64,000 nucleotides of DNA from Pyrocephalus nanus. Taxonomy: Eukaryota > Chordata > Aves > Passeriformes > Tyrannidae. Location of the stretch: assembly GCA_038380795.1 (NCBI GenBank), contig CM076263.1, positions 14,622,709 to 14,686,708 on the forward strand, in the 5' to 3' direction. This document shows, piece after piece, positions 1-11,026 of this stretch. A program made the position numbers and the translations under genes. Under the pieces are notes generated by a model, which did not search any database, was not told the DNA's origin, and saw only the letters and a program-made list of their open reading frames with translations. The first letter of the stretch is position 1. Each line of letters opens with the position of its first letter.

Positions 1-118
1 ACCTTCAAGATTTCTTTTTTGAAGTATGGCCATCCTTCCTGGATCCCCATTTTAAAGGGCTGTTTCCCAAGGTACACTTCCAACCATCTTCCTGAACAGG
101 CCAAAGTCTGCCCTGCAG
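1..118 (-). mobile_element. CR1 LINE copy A, endonuclease-region part left of the nested LTR
   Basis: The minus strand here matches the downstream endonuclease part of the CR1 copy at 28.8 kb: the stretch reading GTACCTTGGGAAACAGCCC (near 61-80 on the plus strand) is nearly identical to bases about 28838-28856. The element continues on the far side of the LTR at 367, so 1-118 and 367-2012 are one insertion split later. It runs off the left edge of the window, so its 3' end is not seen. Confidence 0.85.
113..118. other. Left target-site duplication of the nested LTR
   Basis: CTGCAG lies immediately before the TG that opens the LTR, and TTGCAG (367-372) follows its closing CA. Five of six bases match. 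A 6-bp duplication is the size usual for ERVK (class II) integration. Confidence 0.65.
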
Positions 119-366
119 TGTGGGTCTGTTTACACCATGTGCCGCAAAGCATCCTGGGAATTGTAGTTCTAGGTACTCTGTCACACATGCTCAGTTAAAT
201 GCTTGTTTAGGATTGGCTGATAATGTCACATGTTGGAACGTGCCAGCATTTGAAACTGCTATATAAACTCTGCCTCTTTGAATAAATGTGATCTCGTTAC
301 ACACCATACTGGTGTTCACGTGGTCCCTATGGGACCCATCATTTTATTATATTAATAACTGCTACA
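119..366 (+). mobile_element. Solo LTR, short ERVK-like endogenous retrovirus
   Basis: This 248-bp block opens TGTGGG and closes GCTACA, giving TGT...ACA termini. It interrupts a minus-strand CR1 whose sequence resumes on both sides. It carries a TATA box and a polyadenylation signal in the plus orientation and is flanked by a 6-bp duplication with one mismatch. No gag, pol or env remains, so this is what is left after recombination between the two LTRs of a provirus. The ERVK assignment rests on duplication length and the compact TATA-to-AATAAA spacing, not on a database match. It must be younger than the CR1 it sits in. Confidence 0.8.
260..286 (+). promoter_or_regulatory. TATA box and polyadenylation signal of the solo LTR
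   Basis: TATATAAA at 260-267 is followed at 281-286 by AATAAA. Having both within about 20 bp implies a very short R region, an arrangement known from avian alpharetrovirus-type LTRs. Both signals are intact, so residual promoter or poly(A) activity is possible. Confidence 0.6.
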
Positions 367-372
367 TTGCAG
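367..372. other. Right target-site duplication of the nested LTR
   Basis: TTGCAG, paired with CTGCAG at 113-118. The single mismatch is best read as a substitution after insertion. Confidence 0.65.
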
Positions 373-1030
373 AGGTCCAGAGGAGAGGTTTTGTTGACAA
401 CCTTCCTTAATTCACCAAGTAAGGTGAAAACTCTTTTATTTCATGGTCACTGCGCCCCAGACAGCCTCTGACCACCACAGCTCCCACCAGCCCTTGTCTG
501 TTTGCAAACACTAGGTCTATAACAGGGCCCCACCACTAGTAGGCTCATTTATCAGCTGCAACTGGAAATTATCCTCCATACACTCTTGGAATCTCCTAAA
601 CTGCCTCTCTTCTGCTGTGTTGAGTTCCCAGCAGACATCCGGCTGGTTAAAGTCACCCACAAGAACAAGGGCTGGTGATTTTGAGACATCCTTTGAGACA
701 GCTGCTTGTAGAATAACTCATCATCCTCATCCTCCTGGTTGGGTGGTTTATAACAGACTCCCACCAGGATATCAGCCTTGTTGGCCTTCCCCCTGATTCT
801 GATCCATAAGCACTCAACCTTATCATTACTGACCTCAAGTTCCAGAGAGCCAAGAGATTGCCTGACATATTCAGCCACCCTTCCACCTCTCCTACCTCGC
901 CTATCCCTTCTGAAGCCATCTAGGGCAGCACTCCAGTCATATGAGTCATCCCACCATGTTTCCGTGATGGTGACTATGTCATAGCTTTACTGCTGCAAGG
1001 TGACTTCCAGCTCCTCTTGTTTGTTTCCCA
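367..1030 (-). pseudogene. CR1 ORF2 endonuclease-domain remnant (copy A)
   Basis: ORF2 of CR1 encodes an APE-type endonuclease that nicks target DNA, followed by a reverse transcriptase. The minus-strand frame at 878-552 gives the endonuclease middle, with the motifs EYVRQSLGSLELEVSND and GVCYKPPNQEDEDDELFYK. Further upstream (about 940-970) is the ETWWDDSxDW block, where the glutamate is the family's catalytic residue. The usual ATG-GGT-AAC start is degraded (about 1030). The frame is broken between blocks, and the gene is split by the solo LTR before the RT. The relic has no coding capacity. Assignment to CR1 is firm because the same motifs recur at 28.2-28.6 kb. Confidence 0.85.
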
Positions 1031-1129
1031 GACCACGTGCACTAACTTATATGAACTTCAGCTGGGCTGCTGACTTCAGCCCTAACTTGGGCTTACCACT
1101 CTGTCACCACTGGAGAGCCTGGTTTTATC

Positions 1130-1700
1130 CCCTTCCCCCTTCAAACCTAGTTTAAAATCCTCTTGATCAGCTCTGCCAACTTATATGCTAGGGTTCTTTG
1201 CCCTTCTTTTTTTCTTAATAGTTGCAGTTGTGATCTGTCTAATAGATGGGGTGCAATTAGGAGACCCTCCAGATAGATCTTTTTCTTGAATGTCATCTCC
1301 CTGACTCTCTAAGTCCAGGACCTCATACCTATTCTTTAGGGGCACTTAGGGAGATCAAGGGGGTTGGGAAGATATTCTATTACTTCTCTAACCAGGGACC
1401 TGGTCCCCATCTACTTGGTCTGTTCTGCTGGCCTGATGGCAACTGATTCCTGCTGAACTTCTTTTGGGGTTAAAAGGGTGTGACTCCACCAGTCTATTTC
1501 CCTTTCACTTTCCCTAATACTCCTTAGCCTCTTTACTTCTTCCTTAAGCTCTGCCACTAAACAGAGCAAATCATTCACCTGATTGCACTGTATGCAGGTA
1601 CCTTTCACACTCTCTTCTGGTACTAATGGCAGGCTCAGACACTTTCTGCAGCCAGTGACCTAGACAGCAGTGACCTTCTTGGGGCATTCTGTCTGGATTA
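1130..1700 (-). pseudogene. CR1 ORF1 remnant with coiled coil, esterase domain deleted
   Basis: CR1 ORF1 normally has an N-terminal Cys-rich/coiled-coil part and a C-terminal SGNH-type esterase. The minus-strand frame 1608-1411 contains a CIQC pair, then QVNDLLCLVAELKEEVKRL, a leucine heptad-like helix, and an EIDWW block typical of the family. Downstream, a lysine/arginine-rich patch (about 1205-1230) runs straight into sequence equivalent to the last 20 or so residues of ORF1, the GKRI..ELAGLI..LN block seen intact at 27960-28016. The whole esterase is therefore missing at this point. There is also a frameshift near 1610. It is non-functional. Confidence 0.75.
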
Positions 1701-2017
1701 GAACACTCCTGCTGGCAGCAGCAGCAGCAATGGTTTTTCATTGTTTGGAAACCCCTGCTGGACCTATTTGAGTTGGAGAGAGGTAAAAAACCCCCAACAA
1801 AACAAAAACAACCACCAGACAAAACCACACACACCTACCACACAACCCATTAGCAATACCTGGGAGAATGTGCAAACTGCCCTGCCCCAGTTTGCCCGAT
1901 ACTGGTTGCTGTACTCTGGGTTGCCAGACTTCCTAGAGATTCTTTTAATAACCTGCAAATGGGCCTGGCAATGATCCTTGCTCACCTGGTTGGCTCCCAA
2001 GAGTAGCCAAGCCTGGT

Positions 2018-3258
2018 GAAAAACACCTGAAATACAATGTCATTGGTCACTCTTTACAAGAGTAAAGTCCAGCTTATCAAACTTGATTTCCTTCTATGAC
2101 AAGGTAACCCACCTAGCTGATCAAGGGAAGCCAGCTGTTGTAATCTTTTGGGATTGCAGTAAACCTTTCAATACTCTCTCTCACAGGATCTTTCTGGAAA
2201 AAATTATAAACACATCATGCAGTGGGTGAGCAACTGGCTTATAGATTGAGCACAGAGGGTAATAGTGAATGGGGTGACATCAGACTGGCAACCTGTCACT
2301 GTGGGGTTCCACAGGGCTCCATCTGTGTTCGTCTTCATAAAGGATTTGGATGCAGGACTGGAAGTGATATTAAGCAAGTTTGCAGATGATACAAAAGTTG
2401 GAGGAGCTGTTGACTCCCTCAAAGGCATGGAGGCTCCGCAGGGAGGCCTCAACAAATTAGGGGATTAGACAATCATCAACGATATGAAGTTCAACAAAGA
2501 GAAGTGCTGGATTCTGCACCTGGGATGGGGTAACCCTGGATGATCGTACAGACCTGGGGAATGAGATGCTGGAAAGCAGTGCCACAGAAATGGGCCTGGG
2601 GTCCTGGTCGATGGCAAGTTGAATCTGAGTCAGCAGTGCCCTGGCAGCCAGGAGAGCCAACTGTGTCCTGGAGGCATCAGGCAAAGCACCGCCAGCCAGT
2701 CGAGGGAGGGGATTGTCCCACTCTGCTCTGCAGTGGTGTAGCCTCACTTTGAATATTGTGGCAGTGTGGGGCACCGTAATATAAGAAAGATATTAAGGTC
2801 TTAGAGAGTGTCCAAAGGAAGGCAACAAATATGGTGAAGGGGGAAGATGAGGAGTCACTGACTTCATTTGTTCTGTTCAGCCTGGAGAAGAGGAGACAGA
2901 AGGGAGTTCTGACTGATGTCTACAACTTCCTTGTGAGGAGAAGAGGAGGGGCAGGCACTGTTCTCTTCTCTCTGGACCATGGACAGGATTCAAGGGAGTT
3001 GCCTGAAGTTGTGTCAGAGGAAATTTAGGTTGGATGTTCGAAAAAGGTTCTTCACCCAGGGGGTGGTTGGACACTGGATCAGGCTCCCTGGGGAATTGGC
3101 CACAGCACCAAGCCTGACAGAGTTCAAGAAGCATTTGGATGATACTCTTGGGTACATGGTGTGACTCTTGGGGATGGTCCTGTGCAGGACTAAGGGTTGA
3201 ACTCAGTAATCCTCATGGGTTCTTTCCAACTCAGCATATGCCATCATTCTGTGATTTG
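2018..3258 (+). mobile_element. CR1 LINE copy B, 3' half (RT and 3'UTR)
   Basis: Plus-strand translation gives CR1 reverse-transcriptase blocks in order (FYDKVTHLADQGK, SKFADDTKVGG, MKFNKEK..LHLG, FSLEKRR) followed by a CR1-like 3'UTR. That UTR reads GGGGATGGTCCTGTGCAGGA and ends near CATTCTGTGATTT at 3245-3256. It starts abruptly in the RT region, immediately next to the 5' end of the inverted copy A. The 3'UTR differs from that of the 28-29 kb copy, suggesting another subfamily, though I could not test this. Confidence 0.85.
2045..3165 (+). pseudogene. CR1 ORF2 reverse-transcriptase remnant (copy B)
   Basis: This is the palm to C-terminal part of a CR1 reverse transcriptase. Codons 2379-2390 encode F-A-D-D. 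This is the only RT catalytic motif C in the window that keeps both aspartates. The preceding GVPQGS motif (near 2305-2325) is put out of frame by a small deletion, and several stops and frameshifts follow (for example at 2466, 2539 and 3026). The C-terminal block ending in L..MV (about 3150-3162) marks the end of ORF2. The frame is clearly dead. Confidence 0.8.
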
Positions 3259-6200
3259 TGAAAAGAACATCCTGACAAATCTGAAAGAAAAATAATACTT
3301 TTTTCAAATATCTCTGTGATAAAAGAGACATTTATGTAAAAGACAACTAACTTATTTTCTGTTTAAAAGTAGTTTAAAATATTTTAATTTTTGATGTGTC
3401 TAATAGAAGACACTGTGTTGGATTATATCACTATGGTCTTCATTAGAACTCAAAATACATAATTCTATTTTCACACAATAAGTTGCAGTTTCATGAAAAA
3501 AAACAAAAATAAATACCCTCTTATATCTAAGGTGTTTTACAGTTGACTAACTATTCAGTGTTTGTCTGTAAACTGCAAACCACTAAACTTTACAAGAGCT
3601 CATTAAAATACCTCCAGTTTCTGTTGCATCAAGGTGCATACTATTGAATTTTTCCAACTGATAGTAAGCTTCTTCTAAGCACAGAAGAAAAGTATTTTTT
3701 TGTTCTCTTGCTAAAGAGAAAATAGCCTAAGCACTGATTTCCATTTGAAGTCTATATTTTCTTCTGTTCATAAAAGGATGATATTATTCCTTTTCCCTCT
3801 AAATGGCAGTTTAGTGTATTTGGAGTTGTGAGGATAATTTTACTACATTTCTTCTAGTTGATTGAGTGGCTTCAGAAGCTGTATGCACACTGTTAAAAAC
3901 AGAAATACTCTTTTTTCTAAAGCCAGCAGTTGAGATTTTTACCCTGTCTAGAAAGATCTACCCTCATTTTCAGAATTGCTTTCACTATCAGGCTTAGTGG
4001 CTTAAACTGCTGTCCTGTAGCAGTCCCATAATTTCATCTGTGCGTAGTAGAAACGACCGGTTGTGTTTGCTTTTCATACTGACAGACTACTTTTCAAAAA
4101 AAACCCCGCTATTTTTGACAGAAAGCCTGAAAACACTGAGTCTGTTTATGTTGTCTCTTTTAGAAGCTGTTTCTTCTATTCCTTGAGCATTATTTTTGCT
4201 TGCATTTAATAAAGTTAGTTCTTTTGTAATTTTGGCTATTCTGTAAACTATGCACTATGCCAGCTTCGCCAAGAAAGTAAGGGGTACCTCTCTTGTATAA
4301 AGGCAAAAGGCACCATTTCTTCCCAGAAAGGAAAGAAAACCTTTTGTAAAATATCTATAATTAACAATTCTTATACCTGGGAGATTCTCTGAAGTTCAAA
4401 AGTAATTGTTACTCACGAAGAAAAAGTTATACTATTTAACAAAAAATTTATTCAATAGAATCAGTACAGACAACCAGCAATTAGGAACTGAAGTATTTGT
4501 TTAGAACTTGGTCTTGTTCTTGTCTGAGGGTCTGGGCCTAAATATTTTTTAACTATATGTAATTAAAAAGGATGATACCTAGAAACACCATAAGCTAAAC
4601 TTTTTGGCTGAGTTATTTGGGGGTTTTATTACACAGAAATACCCAAATTTTGAGGGGATTAAGTATGCTAATACTCTCAGATAATGATTTATGTCAGTTT
4701 GCAGAAGATACCTAATAGACCTTGAACCTCAGTTATAATGGTTAGTATTGAAAATGCAGCATCAGTTCAGTACATTCACCTACAAGGCAGTATCAGGATT
4801 CTTCTTACATGATATTGCAGCATTCAGAGAATTTTTTTAAGAGGAAGGAAATTATTAATTTTTCTTTCTTCATCAGCTTGAAATTCGGAGTGCCCTAAAC
4901 ACTGTGTTATGGTTTTTATTACCAATATGAGACACATGAATTCTCTCCCTTTTGCTAGTCCAAGCTAGCAAACCAAGAGCAGGGTCCATAGCACAAGAAT
5001 CCGACACTTAAGGTCAGGACAGTTCCATCAGTGCATTTCTACTTCATCACATCCAGTTCGCAAATTCAAAGACCTTTGAGCAATATTGTTTAAGGCATAT
5101 TGTAAACAAAAAGGACTCACTTTTGACCTGTACTGAGGAGACTGGAAAGGGACAAGATATCTGGGGTCTGTAACATGAATGAATGATCTTCTGTGCTCCC
5201 TTCAACTGCCATGATTCTCATCTATATTCTCCCCACCCACCTGCCCATTGGTTATATCCTTCCATTTTTGTGCTTAAGCATGTGGATTATTTAAGTATCA
5301 GGAAAGTTCTGTTTCATTTTGTCTTTTAGCAAAGTTGTTCTGAAAGAAAGCAAAAGCATTTGGCTTTTGAACAGCAGTTCCATTCCTTCAAATTCATATA
5401 ATGTTTGTCACATGAAATGGTTATTTTATTATATTGTATATTAAAAATAAATTTCAGATTTTGAAAAAAAAAACCAGGCAAAATGAATTATTATGAGGCT
5501 ATAAAATAAGACCAATAATTATGCATGCGTCTCAAATGAAAACAACACAAATGAGTTTAATTACAGGGTAACAGAGATTAGAAACAATGGTCCTTTGAAA
5601 TTTGGTTCTTATGGTGCCATTTTTCAATTTCTGTGTTTTGTAGAATGCCAATGTGCAATCAAAGATAGTAGCAAAGATGTATCATGTTACTCTGAACTGG
5701 AGTCATGGGCATTCTTGAAAACTAGTAGTAGCTGAAGGACATATTTTATCTAAATCTTTAAAGAACAGCTGTAGAATGAAGTCCCGCAAGATAGTATTCA
5801 TGGTCAAATGTGTATTCTGTCTCTGCAGTAAATACTACACAGACAAAGCAGATGTGGGTTGGCATAAGTTTTTTGGCAGACATTTGCTGATGCTTCAAAA
5901 TCCATTTTACTTTTGGATTGTGTTTCAATTGAGCGTGTAGAGATACATTAACATTTGGCAACCTTTCTTTCTTCAGACTCTCTTACAAATGGCAATGGCT
6001 ACTGTTTGATGGCATGCTCATTCAGGATTCACTCTGCATGGAAGAAGCTTAAGGAAAATGTGATCGAGACTGAGGCACTCGTGAAATCTATTTTTACAAA
6101 GTCATCTTGTCATGTATAAATTCACGTAGAAAATGCTGATGTCACATTAATAGTTCAACTCATAGTTTGCATATGTCATTTTATAACTTCACTCATACAA

Positions 6201-6840
6201 AATAGACTATGAGATCAAATCCATAGGTCATGTCAATTACACACTTTTTATAAACTAGTTTGTCTAGTTATTTCATTTTGTGTCATGAAAAAACAGTGAT
6301 AATGCATGAAATTCATTCTGGTGCAGAGTGGAAAGAAATACCTCTCTACATGAAGCTGAAAAGCACATGATTGTTCTGTTGGGCTTGGTTTTATCTTCTG
6401 CACAGGGTTATATACTAACTCTTCTGAGCAAAAAAATTCCTTAAAATGGCTACATATGCAGTGGTTCTTTAGGTGAATGAAATATTAGCCTATTGAAGTC
6501 ATTAGTAGTTTCAGCAACACATTAGTAAACCAGGATTGATATATCTTTCCTTTCTTTCCTTGATGAAGAAAGTTCACTCATGTCCTTTCACCTTCCTCAA
6601 GCAAGAAGCCTACTGGTTTATTTTGGACCCTTTTAGAAGTATAAAACTGGCAGAGGAATAAAACAGTTTGTTCTACTAGCTGTGGTTAAGGAATATGATC
6701 TAATGAATACAAGGGCTATTACCATTGATTCTTACTGATATATCCATGACAGTGAAGGTATTTCTTGCTCTCAAACATGCATAAATTACCTAATATCAGG
6801 GTATTATAATTAAAGACAGATACGAAAAGAAAGGAATATT
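3259..6840. other. AT-rich unique sequence, no gene recognised
   Basis: I see no recognisable exon, RNA gene or repeat family here. The longest frame (minus 5961-5758, 67 codons) resembles nothing I know. Short A and T runs occur but no long microsatellite. Confidence 0.6.
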
Positions 6841-6874
6841 CATAGAATAATCATAGAATCATAGAATCATAGAA
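6841..6874 (-). repeat. Terminal 8-mer repeats at the CR1 3' end
   Basis: CATAGAAT-type units occur four times in a row on the plus strand, equal to ATTCTATG repeats on the element's sense strand. This is the diagnostic tail that CR1 has in place of poly(A), and it fixes the 3' end of copy C. Confidence 0.9.
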
Positions 6875-6941
6875 CTAACTGGGTTGGAAGAGACCTCCGA
6901 GATCATCGAGTCCAACTCTTGATCCAACCCCACTGTGATTA

Positions 6942-7874
6942 CTAGATCATGGCACTCAGTGCCACATCCAGCCTCATCCTAAAAACCTCCAGGGATGGTG
7001 AATCCACCACCTCTCTGGGCAGGCCATTCCAATGCCTGATCACTCTCTCTGTAAAGAACTTCTTTCTAATATCCAACCTAAACCTCCCCTGGCAGAGCTT
7101 AAGCCCATGCCCTCTGGTCTTACTGATAGATGCCTGGAAAAAGAGACCGACCCCCACCTGGCTACAACCTCCTCTCAGGTAGTTGTAGAGAATGATGAGG
7201 TCACCCCTGAGCCTCCTCTTCTCCAGACTAAACAACCCCAGCTCTCTCAGCCTCTCCTCACAGGACTTGTGCTCAAGTCCCTTCACCAACCTCGTTGCTC
7301 TTCTCTGGACCTGCTCCAGCACCTCAATATCCTTCCTGAACTGAGGGGCCCAGAAATAAACACAATACTCCAGCTGTGGCCTCACCAGTGCTGAGTACAG
7401 GGAAAGGATCACTTCCCTGGTCCTGCTGGCCACACTGTTCCTGATCCAGGCCAGGATGCCATTGGCCTTCTTGGCCACCTGGGCACACTGCTGGCTCATG
7501 TTCAGCTTCCTGTCAATCAGCACCCCCAGATCCCTTTCCACCTGGCTGCTCTCCAGCCACTCTGTTCCCAGCCTGTAGCGCTGCAGGGGGTTGTTGTGGC
7601 CAAAGTGCAGGACCCGGCACTTGGCCTTGTTGAACCTCATCCCATTGGAATCAGCCCAACTCTCCAGCCTATCCAGGTCCCTCTGCAGAGCCCTCCTGCC
7701 TTCCAGCAGGTCAGCACTCCCTCCGAACTTGAGGTTGTTTGCAAATTTGCTAATGATGCACTCAATCCCCTCATCTGAATCATCAATAAAGATGTTAAAC
7801 AGGACTGGGCTCAGCACTGATCCCTGGGGGACACCACTGATGACCAGCCACCAACTGGATGCAGCCCTGTTCAC
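6942..7874 (-). pseudogene. CR1 reverse transcriptase, C-terminal 310 codons, catalytic aspartates lost
   Basis: An uninterrupted 310-codon frame covers the RT palm from motif B to the normal ORF2 stop. Visible blocks are [20 protein letters not shown] (residues 11-30), then F-A-N-N at residues 44-47 where the catalytic F-A-D-D is expected. These are followed by [46 protein letters not shown] and [14 protein letters not shown]. Upstream motif A, the fingers and the endonuclease are absent because the copy is 5'-truncated. The methionine at 7874 is internal, not a real start. With both motif C aspartates replaced, this fragment could not polymerise DNA. It is best called a pseudogene despite the clean frame. 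Confidence 0.9.
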
Positions 7875-8745
7875 CAGCCATTAATGCCATGTATTTTATT
7901 TGGATACAGAAGCAAGTAGACTGCCTGTGATAATTCACTAAAAGGACTAAGTAGTTAACAGGGAAGTGTTTGGAAGGTCAGTGAGGGAAGGGGGTGTGTG
8001 TTAGGAATTTGTGCCTTTTAGGAATGAAGAGGATGAAGAAACATTTGTGTGTAATATATTTTCACATAAGAACATTAGCAATGCCATCATTAAAAATTTT
8101 AGATGATTTCGTTTTGACAGGAATATGAAGGAATTTTTAATAGGTAATGCTAATATGAGAAAATACAACCATCAACTATCTCTATTAAACTTTGCTTAGA
8201 ATTACATATCTTCCTCCTCTATTGAAATACATTATCTGGGGGAAATGTCTCTGTGTCTATGTTTTGCTTTATGCACTCCTTTATATGTACCAAGGTGTTA
8301 TCCATTAGAAATATTTCCTCTTCACCTTCTCATTTAAAGCTTCCATCTCTAAACATGCCAATGTGAAGATATGTGTTGACACTATTCACTCACATTGCAA
8401 CGAAGATGGTATTCCTGTGCAATTAGACTTTCTGACAATGTATGGAAATCATTGAAATATTTTCATCATTAAGAATGGGATGCTCCTAGCTTAAGTAAAA
8501 GGTAGCTGTTTCTAATCAGACATATGCAAAACCTGAAATTAGGATATTAATTTCTCTCTAAGCATTTCAGGAATGAACTGTTGTAAGCATATACATTCAT
8601 TTTTGTTTTTCTTGTGTTCTTCTGTTTGCTCATATGGAGCATCAAAGAAATCATACAGTCAGTAATCACTCTATGCCTTTCTAATTTGTTACAATGTTCC
8701 TGGGTAACAGTTATAAAGACACATGTTGCTTATACTTTTTTTAAA

Positions 8746-8763
8746 TTTTTTTTTTTTTTTTTT
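8746..8763. repeat. T18 homopolymer
   Basis: Eighteen consecutive T bases, preceded by a T7-AAA stretch. Confidence 0.95.
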
Positions 8764-10981
8764 AATATGTGCACAGTCTACAGAGAGGGGAGATATTTCT
8801 TTTTGCAGCTATTAACAGGGTCTGAGATACTGACAGGAAAATCCCAGATGTCATGAACTACTTATGCTCAAAATATGTATACAGACACTGCTATCCTTTC
8901 CTAGGTCTTTTAGTTTTCTTTAGTCTAGCTGGAGTCTATAAAACTGGTCAGCCACATAATATTTCACCCAAAATAATTACTGGTGTTGTCTTTATGGATT
9001 TTTTATGAAATGACTGTGTGAGAAGACATTTTTAGCACAGTCTTGAGCCACAAGAGCATGGCAAGCTATTAATATTCCCCCTTCCTTCAAAAGCACCAAT
9101 TTAAAAATCGGCACTGCAGACTAATATATTTCAGATCAAGATTTCATCAAGCAGTTGACAGAAAGCCTGCTCCAGTCAGTGTAACGATTCCCTCTGACTC
9201 CAGTGGTTTTCAGATTAGGGCCCAGATGTGTGCAATCCTATTGTGCTTAGCAAAACTGATTCACTCAAGTAGCAAATCACTTGACTGGATTGTGTGTCCC
9301 CTGTGGAAGACTCAGGCCTTACCAGGAAAACGCACAGTCTGAAAAACACAGCAGTAAATCATGTCACCAGGAGTGAGAAATTAGATGGTTATTGAACGCT
9401 GCAATTTTTTTACACTGTTTCAACAGAAAGAAAGTGCTTTCAATGGCTTTTGAACTCAACTGTAGCACAACTTAGCATGACACACCATCCTTCTTTTAGG
9501 CATCGCTAAACATTTTACCACAAGATTTAATCATAAATCCACACTTGTATAGTGTGTTGTGGTTGCTTTAATACATGAGGGTGTCTGAGGAAGTGTCCAA
9601 GCTCCCAACTTGTAAAGGTTCAGCTTTATATGTTTGCTGGTGTTCAACAATGGCTGCTGCAGCCGTAGGTGAGGATTTGAATTTTACTTGGAAACATACT
9701 TTCCAAAGGTGCAAAAGATTGCCAGAAGTTTATATCATCAGTCTGCTGTTTGGCAGGCTCGTTCTTCTCTTTCAGCATCAATAACTAACAGGCAGTTTCC
9801 TGCTGCATTTCTAAAGTGGCTTGGGAAAAAAAAAAAAAAATTGGGCAAACCATCCCTTCCCTTTTCTCCCCAACAGATTTTAAAATCAAGTCATTCACTG
9901 CATCCATAGAGTGATTTGTGTTACCACATCAGAGTGACTGCTGACCTTGGGTTTATGTTGAAATGCAAACATTTTCTGTCTTTTAGCACAGCTGAATATG
10001 CACCGTAGAATGCTTCAGTCAGGACTTCTCCACCACTAATCACCTGATTATACAGTCAGGGAACAGAAAGTCTGCCACAGGACTTCAGTGGAGGAAAACA
10101 TGTTTTAAATTTCAAATAACAAGTTACTGAAGCCAGGGGCTCATCAGCAATTCCATAGATTAGTACTGTTACCATTGGGTGTTTGCTGCTTGTTTAACAA
10201 TTTGACAGCTATTGATGACTAATTAACAAGTGTGTTAACAGGACCCATGGGGAGAGAAGGTTGTATTGCTGTGCTTAGCAGAGTTAAACTTTTGATGCAA
10301 GAATTAGAAGGAGTGTTTAGCCATATCCCCTCCCCAGCTGTGGCAGTACTGAACTCTGACCTTTTCTGCCTAAGAAGCACATTGTGCTAGGGACTTAAAC
10401 TGAAGTTGCATGTTAAGAGACAAATAAGGATATATGGAAATTCGGCTTGCAGAAATGGGTAATTTTTGGATCTTTGTACCATTTGTCATATTTTCTTTTG
10501 TTTTAAGCTATGTAAAGTCAAGGAATCACATGAGGTAGTTAGAAAAAATAAAGAACACAATCAGCAATTGGAATTATCAAAATGCTACTTCTTTCCTGGA
10601 GAAAAATCAATGTTCCTTTCTAACCTTGCATGAACCAAACCAGTTCAGCTTCACAGAAAAGAAGGAAATCCAGAGATTTAGAGAAGCTGCTTTTTCTCAC
10701 CATTTGTTTACTCATCTGTTTATTTTTTGCTTTCTGATTCATTTAGGGTATGCAAATTGCAGATTGGATATGATTAGGATTACAATAGAAAATGAGATTA
10801 TTTTAGGATCTTGTCTGCTTTGTAGATCTTTTGCATCAAAAGTTCAGGGCCTTATCTTTCAGATAGAAAAGTAAACTCTGGATATCAATGACTCTAAGGT
10901 GATAAAATATTTGTCAGTTAGATTAGAGCAGAAATGGTGTGTCAGACTTTTCTGGTCTCAAATTATGTATAATTAAGATTT

Positions 10982-11026
10982 AAAAACCAAACCAAACCAA
11001 ATCAAAATAACCAAAAAAAGGAAAAT
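10982..11026. repeat. CCAAA-type low-complexity tract
   Basis: Nearly pure A/C sequence built from AACCAA and CAAAA words. Similar tracts occur at 35735-35771, 42985-43013, 47297-47342 and 48528-48565. Confidence 0.8.

Larger units (their letters stand above)
367..2012 (-). mobile_element. CR1 LINE copy A, main part (5'UTR, ORF1, start of ORF2)
   Basis: Read on the minus strand from about 2012 downwards, the element shows a 5' leader, the N-terminal part of ORF1, a scar where the ORF1 esterase domain is missing, the ORF1-ORF2 linker, and the endonuclease N-terminus. The linker and endonuclease align almost base for base with the copy at 28.0-28.8 kb. Retaining the 5' leader is uncommon, because most CR1 copies are 5'-truncated. 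The 5' boundary is approximate (about 2000-2018), since a plus-strand CR1 starts at once beyond it. Confidence 0.85.
6841..7882 (-). mobile_element. CR1 LINE copy C, 5'-truncated, relatively well preserved
   Basis: The minus strand carries the RT from motif B onward plus a complete short 3'UTR, ending at 6841 in direct ATTCTATG-type repeats. It is truncated at its 5' end near 7882, inside the RT. The open frame over most of its length suggests a younger insertion than the other copies. Confidence 0.93.
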
